From: Bog-473 sp963704355
Lineage (GTDB): Bacteria; Actinomycetota; Acidimicrobiia; Acidimicrobiales; RAAP-2
Assembly (NCBI GenBank): GCA_963704355.1
Contig: OY969891.1
Span: forward strand, 1,302,001 to 1,366,000
DNA length: 64,000 nt
Reading direction: 5' to 3'
Positions within the stretch are counted from its first letter, which is position 1. Every line of letters starts with the position of its first letter. Below the pieces are notes generated by a model. That model saw nothing but the letters and a program-made list of their open reading frames with translations. It did not search any database and was not told the origin of the DNA. This document shows, one piece after another, positions 8,181 through 17,152 of the stretch. Both the position numbers and the translations under genes were made by a program.

Positions 8181-9389
8181 ATGGAACGAGGCAGGTTTCG
8201 ACTCGGTTCGGGCGCGATCGCATTGGTGGTGGTCTGCCTCTCTGCGATCACTGCGTCGTGCGCACAGAGCGCAGGCCCGGCCGTCGACGCCGGCTCGGCC
8301 CAGTCGAAGAAACCACCCGTGGCCGGGTTGATCGCGGTCGAGGGACCGATGACGGGCGAGCAGGCGTCGACCGGCATTGACATGGCTGACGGGGCGCAGC
8401 TCGCGGTCGACCAGATCAACGCTGCCGGCGGTGTCGACGGCGTGCAGCTCTCGCTCTTGAAGCTGGACGACAAGGCCACCGCGGCCGGGGGCGTCGCGGC
8501 GGAGCACCAGGCGGTCGCGTCGCACGCCTTTGCGGTGGTGGGTCCGTTCAACTCGTCCGTCGGCGTGTCGAACTTGTCGCTGTACGCCAAGGCCGGTCTT
8601 CCGATCGTGCGGCTGACCTCGAGTGTGAAGACCGAGGGCTTCGGCGTGACGACGCAGCCGATGGACTCCCAGGTCGCACCGGTCGAGATCAAAGAGATCA
8701 CCCAGGTGCTCCATGCGAAGCGTCCGGCCATCATCTACGACACCTCCACCTACACGGCGGGCATCGCCAACCAGGTCAAGACGGGCCTGGCCAAGGCTGG
8801 TGACCCCGCGGTCGCCATGGTCTCCGTGACGAGCACGCAATCGAACTACGTCAACGCCGTGAAGAAGGTGGCGGCGTCGCACCCCGGCCTGCTCTATATC
8901 TCCGCGTACGGTTCCGAGGCCGGTGCGATCGCCAAGGCCGCTTCCACATCAGGCACGGGGAAGTGTTTCGTCGACCTCGCCGCCCAGGGCCCGGACTTTG
9001 TGACGGCAGCGACGCAGCCGGTCGCGTCGGCGTGCCTGTCGAGCGGCGTGCCCAGCGCGCAACAGTTCGCGGGGGCGAGCCAATACGTGGCGAATTACGA
9101 ATCTATGTTCCACGCGGACCCGGGGACCTGGGGGACCTTCACCTACGACTCGGTCGAGGTCCTTGCCAACGCAGTGAAGCATGCCGGGTGGCACCAGAAG
9201 TCCGTGAGCTCCACCATGAATCACACGACCAATTACCAGGGCATCACCGGGCCGATCACAGTTGCACCATCGACGGGAAACCGCGTGCAGAGCACGGTGG
9301 TCATCCTCGATGTGAACAGCGCCGGCACTTACGTGGTCGACCCGCAGTGGGCGTCGGCGACGGGGTTCCCCCTTCCGACCGGAGGCTGA
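8181..9389 (+). CDS. Branched-chain-amino-acid-type ABC substrate-binding lipoprotein
   Basis: A 402-residue periplasmic-binding protein of the Leu/Ile/Val-binding type (Peripla_BP_6). The signal peptide ends in SAITASC with the lipid-modified Cys at 27. The first domain has IAVEGPMTGEQASTGIDMADGAQLAVDQINAAGG, the usual ligand-site opening, and VVGPFNSSVG follows. Such proteins bind amino acids, amides or other small polar ligands outside the membrane and deliver them to LivHM-FG transporters. No permease or ATPase gene lies nearby, so it is an orphan that either shares a transporter encoded elsewhere or acts as a sensor. GGGGGAGC upstream of the ATG is a good ribosome site. Confidence 0.9.
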   Translation: MERGRFRLGSGAIALVVVCLSAITASCAQSAGPAVDAGSAQSKKPPVAGLIAVEGPMTGEQASTGIDMADGAQLAVDQINAAGGVDGVQLSLLKLDDKATAAGGVAAEHQAVASHAFAVVGPFNSSVGVSNLSLYAKAGLPIVRLTSSVKTEGFGVTTQPMDSQVAPVEIKEITQVLHAKRPAIIYDTSTYTAGIANQVKTGLAKAGDPAVAMVSVTSTQSNYVNAVKKVAASHPGLLYISAYGSEAGAIAKAASTSGTGKCFVDLAAQGPDFVTAATQPVASACLSSGVPSAQQFAGASQYVANYESMFHADPGTWGTFTYDSVEVLANAVKHAGWHQKSVSSTMNHTTNYQGITGPITVAPSTGNRVQSTVVILDVNSAGTYVVDPQWASATGFPLPTGG

Positions 9390-9431
9390 CGTCCTCGGCC
9401 CGACCCCGCCGTCCAACCGGGCGGGCTCGGT

Positions 9432-10067
9432 TCAGACAGCCGCTGGCTGCGATGCGCCGGCCCGGAGCCCGTCGAGGATCATCGCGACGAGCCGGCCGGT
9501 CTGCTCCAACGGGATGCTGGTGTTGGTGCAGATCGGACTGACGAGCTGCATCACGTCGGCTCCGCTGACGTCGTCGCGCACCGCGCCCGCCTGTCTGGCC
9601 CGGTCGATGACGAGGTCGAACGACGACTCGATCAGCTCGCGGCAGCGCGACCGCAGCGCGGGGTTCTTCTCGAACGCCTGCTGCAGCTCCCCGAGCAAGG
9701 CCTGCTTCGTCTGCGCGTATCGCATGAACGCGTCGAAGAAAGCGTCGACAGCCGGCGACGGTTCGAGCTCGGCCACCACTCGCTGCGCGTTCGCCGCCAG
9801 CTCCTGGACATCGGACTCGTAGACCGCTTCGACCAGGTCGAGGCGGTTCGGGAAGTGGCGGTAGAGCGTCCCCACGCCCACGCCCGCCTGCTTGGCGATC
9901 GCCTCCATGGGCGCCCCGGCACCTTGCGCCGAGAACACCTCGCGGGCCGCCGCCACGAGCAGCTCGCGGTTCCGGCGGGCATCGGCCCGCATGGGTCGCT
10001 CGCCCTCGACGGTCCCGTCCTCAGGAGCGGGGGTCGCGCCCTCGGTCGACTCTTGTCTCGTCACCAT
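9432..10067 (-). CDS. TetR-family repressor of the adjacent efflux gene
   Basis: About 211 residues. The N-terminal helix-turn-helix is AIAKQAGVGVGTLYRHFPNRLDLVEAVY, preceded by RNRELLVAAAREVFSAQGAGAPMEAI. ATG 10067 is chosen because longer forms would translate through the promoter and operators. A Thr/Glu-rich leader of about 26 residues precedes the DNA-binding domain. It is divergent from the DHA2 transporter across two palindromes. By analogy with many TetR-MFS pairs it represses the transporter and itself until a toxic ligand binds. Confidence 0.9.
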   Translation of the reverse strand: MVTRQESTEGATPAPEDGTVEGERPMRADARRNRELLVAAAREVFSAQGAGAPMEAIAKQAGVGVGTLYRHFPNRLDLVEAVYESDVQELAANAQRVVAELEPSPAVDAFFDAFMRYAQTKQALLGELQQAFEKNPALRSRCRELIESSFDLVIDRARQAGAVRDDVSGADVMQLVSPICTNTSIPLEQTGRLVAMILDGLRAGASQPAAV

Positions 10068-10093
10068 TTCTTTCGATTTCACCCCCAAAGGTG

Positions 10094-10122
10094 TTGCTAA
10101 ACGGAGGGACCCTCCGTATACT
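10094..10122 (+). promoter_or_regulatory. Promoter of the DHA2 efflux gene
   Basis: TTGCTA (10094-10099), a 17-bp spacer and TATACT (10117-10122) form a near-consensus sigma-70-type promoter about 50 bp before the start codon. The spacer is almost exactly the first TetR operator palindrome. Confidence 0.65.
10101..10117. promoter_or_regulatory. TetR operator 1
   Basis: The 17-bp perfect inverted repeat ACGGAGGG-A-CCCTCCGT sits between the -35 and -10 of the transporter promoter. Occupancy would block polymerase. Confidence 0.75.
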
Positions 10123-10125
10123 AAC

Positions 10126-10140
10126 CGGAGGAAGCTTCCG
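10126..10140. promoter_or_regulatory. TetR operator 2
   Basis: CGGAGGAAGCTTCCG matches operator 1 at 12 of 15 positions and contains the palindrome GGAAGCTTCC. Its centre is 24 bp from operator 1, so two dimers could bind on similar faces near the transcription start. Confidence 0.6.
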
Positions 10141-10174
10141 CTTCTCCAGACTACCAGCGGAAAGGTCGTAGTCA

Positions 10175-11758
10175 ATGCCCCATTCCTCCCTTGTCTCAGC
10201 GCGCCCAGGTGCGGCTGGTCCCGCAGCCGAAACCCCTATTTCGGGGCGTGGAAGCCGGCTCCGGAGCCCCACCGTGCTGCTCTTCGTGATCCTCACCGCC
10301 CAGCTGATGGTCGTCCTCGACACGACCATCGTGAACGTCGCGCTCCCGCACATCCAGCAGAGCTTGGGCTTCTCGACCAGTGAGCTGTCGTGGGTCCTGA
10401 ACGCCTACATCCTGACTTTCGGTGGGTTCCTCCTTTTGGGTGCCCGTGCCGGTGACCTCTTCGGGCGCCGCCGCGTCTTCCTGCTCGGCATCGCCATCTT
10501 CACCGTCAGCTCACTGCTGGGTGGACTCGCCGTGAGCGGGTGGGCGCTCCTCGCCGCCCGCGCCGTCCAGGGCATCGGGGCCGCACTGGCTGCCCCCTGC
10601 GCGCTGTCGCTCCTCACCAACACGTTCCCCGAGGGTCCCCCGCGGGTGCGGGCCATCGGCCTGTATACGACGGTGTCGGCCGCCGGAGGCGCCATCGGCC
10701 TGGTGAGCGGCGGTCTGCTGACCCAACTGGTGTCGTGGCGCTGGGTGATGTTCGTGAACGTCCCCATCGGCCTCGTGGTGTGGTTCCTCGGCCGCGAAGT
10801 CATTCACGAGACAGAACGGCGCCACGGCCACTTCGACGTCCTGGGTGCGCTGACCTGCACGGTGGGCGTGAGTGGCGTCGTGTTCGGTCTCGTCGAGGCC
10901 GGATCGTTGGGCTGGAGCAGCCCGTTGTCGCTCGGCGCCCTCGTCGCAGGCGTGGTCGTGTTCGGCTACTTCCTTCGTCACGAGTCGCGGGCCGAAGAGC
11001 CGATCCTGCCGCTTCGGCTGCTCGCCCACCGCACCCGCAACTCGGCCAACGGGGCGCGCGCACTGTTGTACGCCGGGTTCTACGGTCTCTTCTACTTCAT
11101 GGCCCAATTCCTGCAGGACGTCCAGGGGTTCACTCCGTTGCAAGCCGGCCTGGCCTTCATCCCGATGCCGGCCTCGGTGTTCCTCTCCTCCCAGCTGACG
11201 AGCCGCGTCCTGCTGCGGCGCCTCCCGGAGAAGGCGGTCATGCTGCTCGGCACCGCGGTCGCCACCGCGGGTCTGCTGCTCGCGACCCGCGTGGGGACCG
11301 AGACCTCGTACGGCTTCGTCGTGACCTGCATGGTGCTGATCGGTGCCGGCAGCGGCGTCACGTTCGTGGCCCTCACGTCCGCGTCCTTGGCGGACGTCGA
11401 GCCCGAGATCGCCGGCGCCGCCTCGGGTCTGGTCAACGTGTCCCAACAGCTGGGCGCGGCGATCGGGCTCGCGGTGTTGGTCACCGCCTTCAACTCGCTG
11501 GCCGGCCACGCCCGCCTGGCGACCGGAGCGACCAGCGCAGCGTCGGTGCACGCGCTCGACGAGGTGCTCGGTGTGGCCGCCCTCTTCGCCCTGGGAGCGC
11601 TGCTCACTGTGGCCTTCGGGGTCCGGCGGACCGTGGCGATCCCCGACTTGTCCCCAGGGGCCGACGACATGACGGTGGCGGAGCTCGAGGGCCGGGAGTC
11701 CTTCGCCGACGACCAGGACGAGGCAGGGCGACTGGCCGCCGCGGCGACGGGCGCCTGA
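10175..11758 (+). CDS. DHA2-family (EmrB/QacA-type) MFS drug efflux transporter
   Basis: A 527-residue protein with the hydrophobicity pattern of 14 transmembrane helices. The DHA2 motif LDTTIVNVALPHIQ lies in helix 1, and motif A (LLLGARAGDLFGRRRVFLLG) lies in the loop after helix 2. It exports hydrophobic or cationic compounds using the proton gradient. It is under the divergent TetR gene and its two operators, so it is likely inducible by its substrates. The hydrophilic C-terminal tail is acidic. The start ATG at 10175 is 35 bp after operator 2. Confidence 0.93.
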   Translation: MPHSSLVSARPGAAGPAAETPISGRGSRLRSPTVLLFVILTAQLMVVLDTTIVNVALPHIQQSLGFSTSELSWVLNAYILTFGGFLLLGARAGDLFGRRRVFLLGIAIFTVSSLLGGLAVSGWALLAARAVQGIGAALAAPCALSLLTNTFPEGPPRVRAIGLYTTVSAAGGAIGLVSGGLLTQLVSWRWVMFVNVPIGLVVWFLGREVIHETERRHGHFDVLGALTCTVGVSGVVFGLVEAGSLGWSSPLSLGALVAGVVVFGYFLRHESRAEEPILPLRLLAHRTRNSANGARALLYAGFYGLFYFMAQFLQDVQGFTPLQAGLAFIPMPASVFLSSQLTSRVLLRRLPEKAVMLLGTAVATAGLLLATRVGTETSYGFVVTCMVLIGAGSGVTFVALTSASLADVEPEIAGAASGLVNVSQQLGAAIGLAVLVTAFNSLAGHARLATGATSAASVHALDEVLGVAALFALGALLTVAFGVRRTVAIPDLSPGADDMTVAELEGRESFADDQDEAGRLAAAATGA

Positions 11759-11860
11759 CCGTTCCCGCCGGAGAACCGGTGCGATCGCGGCAGCCGGCAC
11801 TGGGTGTGTCCCGCCCGGTGCCGGCTGCGTCGCGTCGTCCACGGTTGTACGGTCGGAACC

Positions 11861-12730
11861 GTGGTTGACACCCGGGTCATGGACCTGCCCGACGGGCGCG
11901 AGCTGGCCTGGATAGAGGCGGGGAAGCCCCGGGGGACCCCGGTCTTCATGTTCCACGGGACGCCCGGCTCACGCCTGCAGGTTTCCTTCGACCAGAAGAC
12001 GATTGCCGCGTCGGGCGTCCGCTTTGTGGCCCCCGACCGGCCGGGCTACGGCCACAGCACGTTCCAGCAGGGGCGCACCCTGGCCGACTGGGCCGCCGAC
12101 GTCGCCGCGCTGGCCGACCACCTGAAGATCGACCGGTTCGCGGTCAGCGGGGTGTCGGGCGGTGGCCCGCACGCGGCGGTGTGCGCAGCGCTCCTCGGCG
12201 AGCGCGTGACCGGTGTCGCCCTCGTCAGCGGTGTCGGTCCCATGGGCGACGCGGCACTCGCCGACACGATGACCGGGATCAACCGAGGCCTGGCGACGCT
12301 GGCGGCCCATGCACCGGCCGCCCTCTTCCCGTTCGTCTCGGCGCAGGATTTCGTCGTGCGCCGCTGGCCCGAGTGGGCGCTCGATACGGCCACGAAACGG
12401 ATGCCCGGGGCGGATGCGGCCGTCTTGGAACGTCCGGACGTACGCGCCGCCTTCGTGGAGGACGCGCGCCGGGCGTCGGCCTCCACCGCGCACGCAGCGG
12501 TCCAGGACCTCGTCCTCTTCGCCCGCGACTGGGGCTTCCGGCTCCAGGACATCTCGGTCCCCACCCACGTCTGGCACGGGGACGCGGACAAGAGCGTGCC
12601 CTTCTCGCACGGCGAGTTCGTCGCCCGGCAGATCCCCGGGGCAGAGCTCCACCCCTGCCCGGGGGAGGGGCACCTTCTGGTGGTCGACCACCTCGGCGAG
12701 ATTTTGCAGACGCTCGCCGCCCCGTCGTGA
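11861..12730 (+). CDS. Alpha/beta-fold hydrolase
   Basis: About 289 residues. The oxyanion/HG motif is MFHGTPGSR, the nucleophile elbow VSGVSGGG (Ser in the elbow), the acid lies in HGDADKSVP and the catalytic His in GEGHLLVVDHL. This is a complete Ser-Asp-His triad. The start is uncertain: GTG 11861 fits the domain start (VVDTRVMDLPDGR); the open frame continues to 11804 and an ATG exists at 11879. Substrate unknown; it follows the efflux gene by about 100 bp and may be co-transcribed. Confidence 0.88.
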   Translation: MVDTRVMDLPDGRELAWIEAGKPRGTPVFMFHGTPGSRLQVSFDQKTIAASGVRFVAPDRPGYGHSTFQQGRTLADWAADVAALADHLKIDRFAVSGVSGGGPHAAVCAALLGERVTGVALVSGVGPMGDAALADTMTGINRGLATLAAHAPAALFPFVSAQDFVVRRWPEWALDTATKRMPGADAAVLERPDVRAAFVEDARRASASTAHAAVQDLVLFARDWGFRLQDISVPTHVWHGDADKSVPFSHGEFVARQIPGAELHPCPGEGHLLVVDHLGEILQTLAAPS

Positions 12731-12831
12731 CCGGGCCGGCCTCGCCCTCGACCTCGGCCTCGGCCGGCCTGAAGGCTCGACCCAGCCGGCCCGTTCGGAA
12801 CCGACGGCCGCTCACCACTAGTCTGCAACCC

Positions 12832-13678
12832 GTGGGGGTCAGCTCTTTCCTCCGGCCGGGCGAGTTGGGACGGAGCAGTCACGCCTGTTGGTCGTACCGA
12901 TCCGACGATGCGCACCGGGAGTTCCTTGTCGAATACTTCGAGCGCGGGGCTCGAGGCGAACGAGCGGTTGCTGTACCTGGCGTCGCCCGACGAGTTGCGC
13001 GCCGTCGTGGGCGTCCTCGCCGATTCCGGGCTCGACGTCGGCACGCTGATGCTCCGGGGCCGGCTCTGCCTGGGCGACGTCGCCGGCGCCTACCTCTCCC
13101 AGGGTTCGCTGGAACCGTCCGTCCGCCTGGCCGGCCACGCGGTTTTGGTGGAGCAGGCCCTGCGCGACGGCTTCGAAGGACTCCGCGTCTGCTCGGAGAT
13201 CGCACCGTTGCTCCGCGCCGACGGGGTGCGCGACGACTGGTGCGGCTACGAGTTGCGCGCCGACGTGTTGATCTCGGGATTGCCGAGCATCGTCGTCTGC
13301 GCCTGCGACCAGCGCGAGACCGCCCCCGATGTGATGTGCGACCTCGCCGCGGTTCACTCGCTGCGCGGCGGTGCGGTGGGCTACCCGTCCCCGTTCCAGT
13401 TGCACGCCGGCCCGGACGGCCTCGCCCTTTCCGGTGAGATCGACGCGTCCTCTGCCGAGCGGATAGGCCGGTGGCTCACCGGGGCGCTCACGGACCTGAG
13501 CGAGCCCGTCGTCGACGTGACCGAGCTCGAGTTCATCGACGCGGCCGGGATGTGGGCGCTGCTCGACAGCGCGCACGCCCATCCCGACGGGCTCACGTTG
13601 CGCGGGACCTCGCCGCAGTTCCGCCGGGTGTGGTCGGTGTGCGGCTACGACGCCATCCCGTCCGTCCAACTCAACTGA
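12832..13678 (+). pseudogene. MEDS-STAS sensor/anti-sigma-antagonist-like protein, frameshifted
   Basis: The reading frame from GTG 12832 encodes the opening of a MEDS (DcmR sensory) domain, SSHACWSYRSDDAHREFLVEYFERG. The frame from about 12947 continues with LEANERLLYLASPDELR, completing the domain. Removing one G from the GGGG run at 12946-12949 joins them perfectly. The rest of the gene (to 13678) is intact: the remaining MEDS fold, then a C-terminal STAS domain of about 90 residues with ELEFIDAAGMWALLDSA at the usual regulatory Ser/Asp loop. An internal ATG at 12908 would give only a truncated MEDS. MEDS-STAS proteins occur in actinobacterial partner-switching and sensory pathways. Broken gene or assembly error cannot be decided here. 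Confidence 0.75.
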
Positions 13679-13727
13679 TCGCCGGGACGCCGCGCCGAGG
13701 ACTCCTAGGCCCTGGCCTCGTCCAATA

Positions 13728-14834
13728 GTGTCGTCCGGCGTGCGCCCGCACCCACAGCCGTTGCTGCGCTACGCCAGCGACGTCACGCCGGAGTGGCTGA
13801 CCGCGTCGCTGGGGGCGGCCGGCATCTTGGAGGTGGGCGCGCGGGTCGAAGGTTTCCAGACCGCGCCGATCGGCACCGGGCAGATGGCCGACACCACCCG
13901 GTTCACCCTCGCCTACGACCAACCCGGGGCGGGTCCCGAGGCGGTGGTGGGCAAGTTCGCGTCGGCAAACGACCAGAGCCGCGGCACCGGCCTCGCGCTG
14001 CGGGCCTACGAAATAGAGGTCCGCTTCTACCGCGAGGTCGCCGCCCGCATCGGCGCCCGGGTGCCCGATGTCTACGTGGCCGAGGTGGAGCCAGAGACCG
14101 GCTGGTTCACGCTGTTGATGGAGAACATCGCAGGGGCGCAGCAGGGTGACCAGATCGCGGCGTGCAGTCCCGAAGTTGCGGCCGCCGTCCTCGACGAGAT
14201 GGCCGGCCTGCACGCACCGTGTTGGGACGCGCCCGAGCTCGCCGGCCTCGACTGGCTGAACCGCGCCTCGCCGGACTCGGCCGGCTTCTTCGTGGCGATG
14301 GTCTCCTCGCTGTTGCCCGGATTCCTCGAGCGCTACGCCGACGACCTGGCGTCCGAACACCAGGAGGTGTGCCGCATCTTCGTCGAGCACATGGCGACCT
14401 TCCTCGAGCTGCACGGCGGGCCGCGCACCGCCACCCACGGGGACTTCCGGCTTGACAACCTCCTGTTCCAACCCGAGAACCCGCGACCCGTCGTGGTCGA
14501 CTGGCAGACGACGGGCTGGGCCGGCGCGTCCACCGACGTGGCGTACTTCATCGGCGGCTGCCTCAGCACCGAGGACCGCCGCGCCCATCAGGACGACCTC
14601 CTGTCCCGCTACCACGACGGCCTCGGCCGGCGCGGCGTGCGCGGCTACACCATGGAGCAACTGCGCGCCGACGTCCGCCTCGATACGTTCGCCGGCGTGC
14701 TGATGGCCATCGTGGCGTCCATGGTCGTGCAACGCACCGAGCGCGGCGACCTCATGTTCCTCACCAGCACCCGGCGGCACGCACAGCACGCGCTCGACGA
14801 GGACGCGGGGGCGCTGCTCCTCGCGACGCGATGA
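13728..14834 (+). CDS. APH/choline-kinase-like phosphotransferase family protein
   Basis: A 368-residue protein kinase-like phosphotransferase. The catalytic motif is HGDFRLDNLLF and the Mg-binding motif VVVDWQTTGWAGASTDVAYF. An upstream Lys in VVGKFAS probably contacts ATP. The family includes aminoglycoside and ecdysteroid kinase-like enzymes; the true small-molecule substrate of this subgroup is generally unknown. Its stop overlaps the following phosphatase start as ATGA, so the two are one operon. A kinase and phosphatase pair acting on a small metabolite or peptide is possible but speculative. Confidence 0.85.
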   Translation: MSSGVRPHPQPLLRYASDVTPEWLTASLGAAGILEVGARVEGFQTAPIGTGQMADTTRFTLAYDQPGAGPEAVVGKFASANDQSRGTGLALRAYEIEVRFYREVAARIGARVPDVYVAEVEPETGWFTLLMENIAGAQQGDQIAACSPEVAAAVLDEMAGLHAPCWDAPELAGLDWLNRASPDSAGFFVAMVSSLLPGFLERYADDLASEHQEVCRIFVEHMATFLELHGGPRTATHGDFRLDNLLFQPENPRPVVVDWQTTGWAGASTDVAYFIGGCLSTEDRRAHQDDLLSRYHDGLGRRGVRGYTMEQLRADVRLDTFAGVLMAIVASMVVQRTERGDLMFLTSTRRHAQHALDEDAGALLLATR

Positions 14835-15355
14835 CCGATCTCCTGGTGCTGTGCACCGGCAACGCGGCGCGCTCGGTCATGGCCGGCTTCATGCTCGAAG
14901 AATTGGGAAAGGGCCGCCCTGATCCACTCCACATCGTCACGGCGGGTACCCACAGCATCGACGGCCAACCCATGGGGTTGCGCACGCGCACGGCGCTGGC
15001 CCGCATCCCCGAGCTGGCCGAGGTCGACTTCCGCCGCCACCGCAGCCGCCAGGTGCAGGGCGTGGACCTGGTGCATGCGGAGCTGGTCGTGGTCATGGAG
15101 GCCGACCACGTGCGCTTCGTGCGCCGGCGCTTCCCCGACGCGGCCGCCAAGACGGCGACGATCCGGCGGCTCTGCGCCGACCTGACACCCGGCCCGGCCG
15201 CACTGTCGGAGCGGGTCGCGGGACTCGGGCTGGCCACGGTCGAGCTCTCCGACGACGAGGACGTCATGGACCCCGCCGGCCACGACGCCGACGTCTACGC
15301 CGCGTGCGTCGACGAGCTGTGGGACCTCAGCCGGACCCTGATCAAGCTTCTCTGA
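14831..15355 (+). CDS. Low-molecular-weight protein-tyrosine-phosphatase-like protein
   Basis: A 174-residue protein starting with the P-loop C8-TGNAA-R14-S, the C-x5-R signature of low-molecular-weight phosphatases and arsenate reductases. A late DPAGHD segment (near residues 147-151) supplies the general acid Asp-Pro. Members dephosphorylate tyrosine or arginine residues or small molecules. It is translationally coupled to the preceding phosphotransferase by a 4-bp overlap. Confidence 0.87.
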   Translation: MTDLLVLCTGNAARSVMAGFMLEELGKGRPDPLHIVTAGTHSIDGQPMGLRTRTALARIPELAEVDFRRHRSRQVQGVDLVHAELVVVMEADHVRFVRRRFPDAAAKTATIRRLCADLTPGPAALSERVAGLGLATVELSDDEDVMDPAGHDADVYAACVDELWDLSRTLIKLL

Positions 15356-15407
15356 CGAGCGCGGGCGGAAAGCATGCGGCCGGGCGAGAACGCGACCGCT
15401 GCGGTGC

Positions 15408-16031
15408 TCAGTCCTTGTGCACCGAGCGCAGGCCGGCCCAGGCCAGGTCGGCCATGCGGCGCGCCAGCCGCAGCGCCTCCTCCTCGGCCTCGGCCTCGGT
15501 GACGGGGCGCTGGGCCAGGAACCGGCGGCTCGCGCCTTCGGCCATGCCGACGATCCCGTAGGCGAGCAGCCGCCGGTGGTTGTCGTCGAGCCCGGCGTTG
15601 ATCAGCGGGTCGATGGCCACGGCGATGGCGTCTTCGACGGTGCGCAACGCCCGGCCCAGCTCGTGGTCGTCGGCGTGGTCCCTTCCGTAGAGCAGAAGGA
15701 ACTCGGCCTCGTGGCTCACGACGAGCCGGAAGTAGGCGGCGAAGCCCAGCTCGACCTGCTGGCGCGGTCCCTCGGCCAGGTTCACCGCTCGCTCGATCGC
15801 CTCCAGCAGGTCCCGGGCGATGGAGTCGACGAGCTCGAGGTACAGGGCCCGCTTGGACGAGAAGTGCTGGTAGAGCAGCGGCTTGGTGACGCCGGCCGCC
15901 TCGGCGATGTCGTCCATGGTCGTGGCCCGGTAGCCGCGTTGGGCGAAGAGCTCGAGGGCGACGGCGAAGAGTTGTTGGCGCCTCTGCTCGGCGGTCAACC
16001 GCCGGGTCGCCGTCTGGATGGCACCTGACAT
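15408..16031 (-). CDS. TetR-family transcriptional regulator
   Basis: About 207 residues. Helix-turn-helix DIAEAAGVTKPLLYQHFSSKRALYLELV follows RRQQLFAVALELFAQRGYRATTMD. The ligand domain matches the common TetR_C type. ATG 16031 is preferred to the GTG three codons upstream. It converges with the phosphatase operon and lies only 12 bp (read from the other end) from the glycosyltransferase stop, so it may be transcribed with that gene. Targets unknown. Confidence 0.9.
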   Translation of the reverse strand: MSGAIQTATRRLTAEQRRQQLFAVALELFAQRGYRATTMDDIAEAAGVTKPLLYQHFSSKRALYLELVDSIARDLLEAIERAVNLAEGPRQQVELGFAAYFRLVVSHEAEFLLLYGRDHADDHELGRALRTVEDAIAVAIDPLINAGLDDNHRRLLAYGIVGMAEGASRRFLAQRPVTEAEAEEEALRLARRMADLAWAGLRSVHKD

Positions 16032-16052
16032 CCCGCTCACGTTACCGAACGG

Positions 16053-17096
16053 TCATCGGGTACCGGGAAGACCCTCCATCTGCCCCAGGACTCGGGCCAG
16101 CCGGTCGGGCAGGTCGGCCAGGTTGAAGTGCTCGGTCGCGATCCGGTGGTTGTGCGCCAGGAGCTCCTCCTCCGGACCCCCCAGCCACGCCGCGACCGCC
16201 GCCGGATCAGCGGGGCTGAACCAGCGGAACCCAAACGACGCGAGCTCCGCAGCGACCGGATAGTCGCCGATGGCCAGGGCGCGGCGATGGGTCGCCGATT
16301 CCACCGACGGGTTGCCGAAGCCCTCCCACGACGACGGCAGCAGGACCAGGTCGCACGCCGCGTAGGCGTCGGCGATGGAGCAGCCTCCCCGGGGCTCGCC
16401 CTGCACCACCGCACAGCGGGCTCGCGCCACGAGCCGGTCGAGCTCGGGGCCGTAGCCGTCTTCGGCCGGTCCGAGGAGCCAGTAGGTCCCGCCCACCGCT
16501 TCGGCCAACGCAATGGCGCCGGGGATGTTCTTCCGCTCGAGCGCCCGCGTCGGTTGCAGCAACAGCGGGACTCCGTTCTCAACGCCGAGGGCCGCACGGG
16601 TCCGGATGCGGTCACCTGCGGGCGGATCCGGATCGAACGCGTTGTAGATCGTCGTTGCCGACAGTCCGTGCGCCGCCAGCTGGGCCCGGCTCAGCTCGTT
16701 GATGGTCACGTGGGCCCAGGCCGGGTCGTCGGGGGGCGGAGGCAGATGGGCGAACTGCGGTCGCTGCCACGGCAAGTCATGGTGGTGGAGCAGCGCGGGC
16801 CGGCCGGTGCACACCTTGGCCACCACATCCGCCGCCCGAGGGTTGAGCGGCAGCGAGCACAGGTTCTCGACGACGACCAAGTCGGCCGACCCGAGCGCAT
16901 CGGCCAGCTCCGTCCGAGTCGGCGGGTCGGCGGCGTCGATCGCCAATCCCGGGAGCAGGGTGTCGACCGGGCCCGCCCCGGCCACGCTGCGGACGTGCCA
17001 CCCGAGGTAGCCCAGCGCATCGGCCCATTTCGCCGCCTCCACGGCCACTCCGTCACCGCCGCCGAGGCGGAACGACACCATGCACGCGGTCGGCAC
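16053..17096 (-). CDS. Glycosyltransferase (GT-B fold, family 4-like)
   Basis: A 347-residue protein. The N-terminal Rossmann start is MVSFRLGGGDGVAVEAAKWADALG. The C-terminal domain has LLQPTRALERKNIPGAIALAEAVGG and a donor-site LLPSSWEGFGNPSVESATHRR with the E-x7-E-type acidic pair. It likely transfers a nucleotide-activated sugar in glycan or glycolipid assembly. It is divergent from gmd, so GDP-mannose-derived sugar chemistry is a reasonable context. Confidence 0.82.
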   Translation of the reverse strand: MPTACMVSFRLGGGDGVAVEAAKWADALGYLGWHVRSVAGAGPVDTLLPGLAIDAADPPTRTELADALGSADLVVVENLCSLPLNPRAADVVAKVCTGRPALLHHHDLPWQRPQFAHLPPPPDDPAWAHVTINELSRAQLAAHGLSATTIYNAFDPDPPAGDRIRTRAALGVENGVPLLLQPTRALERKNIPGAIALAEAVGGTYWLLGPAEDGYGPELDRLVARARCAVVQGEPRGGCSIADAYAACDLVLLPSSWEGFGNPSVESATHRRALAIGDYPVAAELASFGFRWFSPADPAAVAAWLGGPEEELLAHNHRIATEHFNLADLPDRLARVLGQMEGLPGTR

Positions 17097-17152
17097 GTCG
17101 GCACTGTAGGCGTGCCAGCTGGCCCTTTCGCCGTTCGGCTAGCGTTTCCCCG

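Noticed and set aside
10540..11868. Open frame overlapping the DHA2 transporter in another frame
   Set aside because: Arg-rich shadow; the transporter frame has 14 helices and DHA2 motifs.
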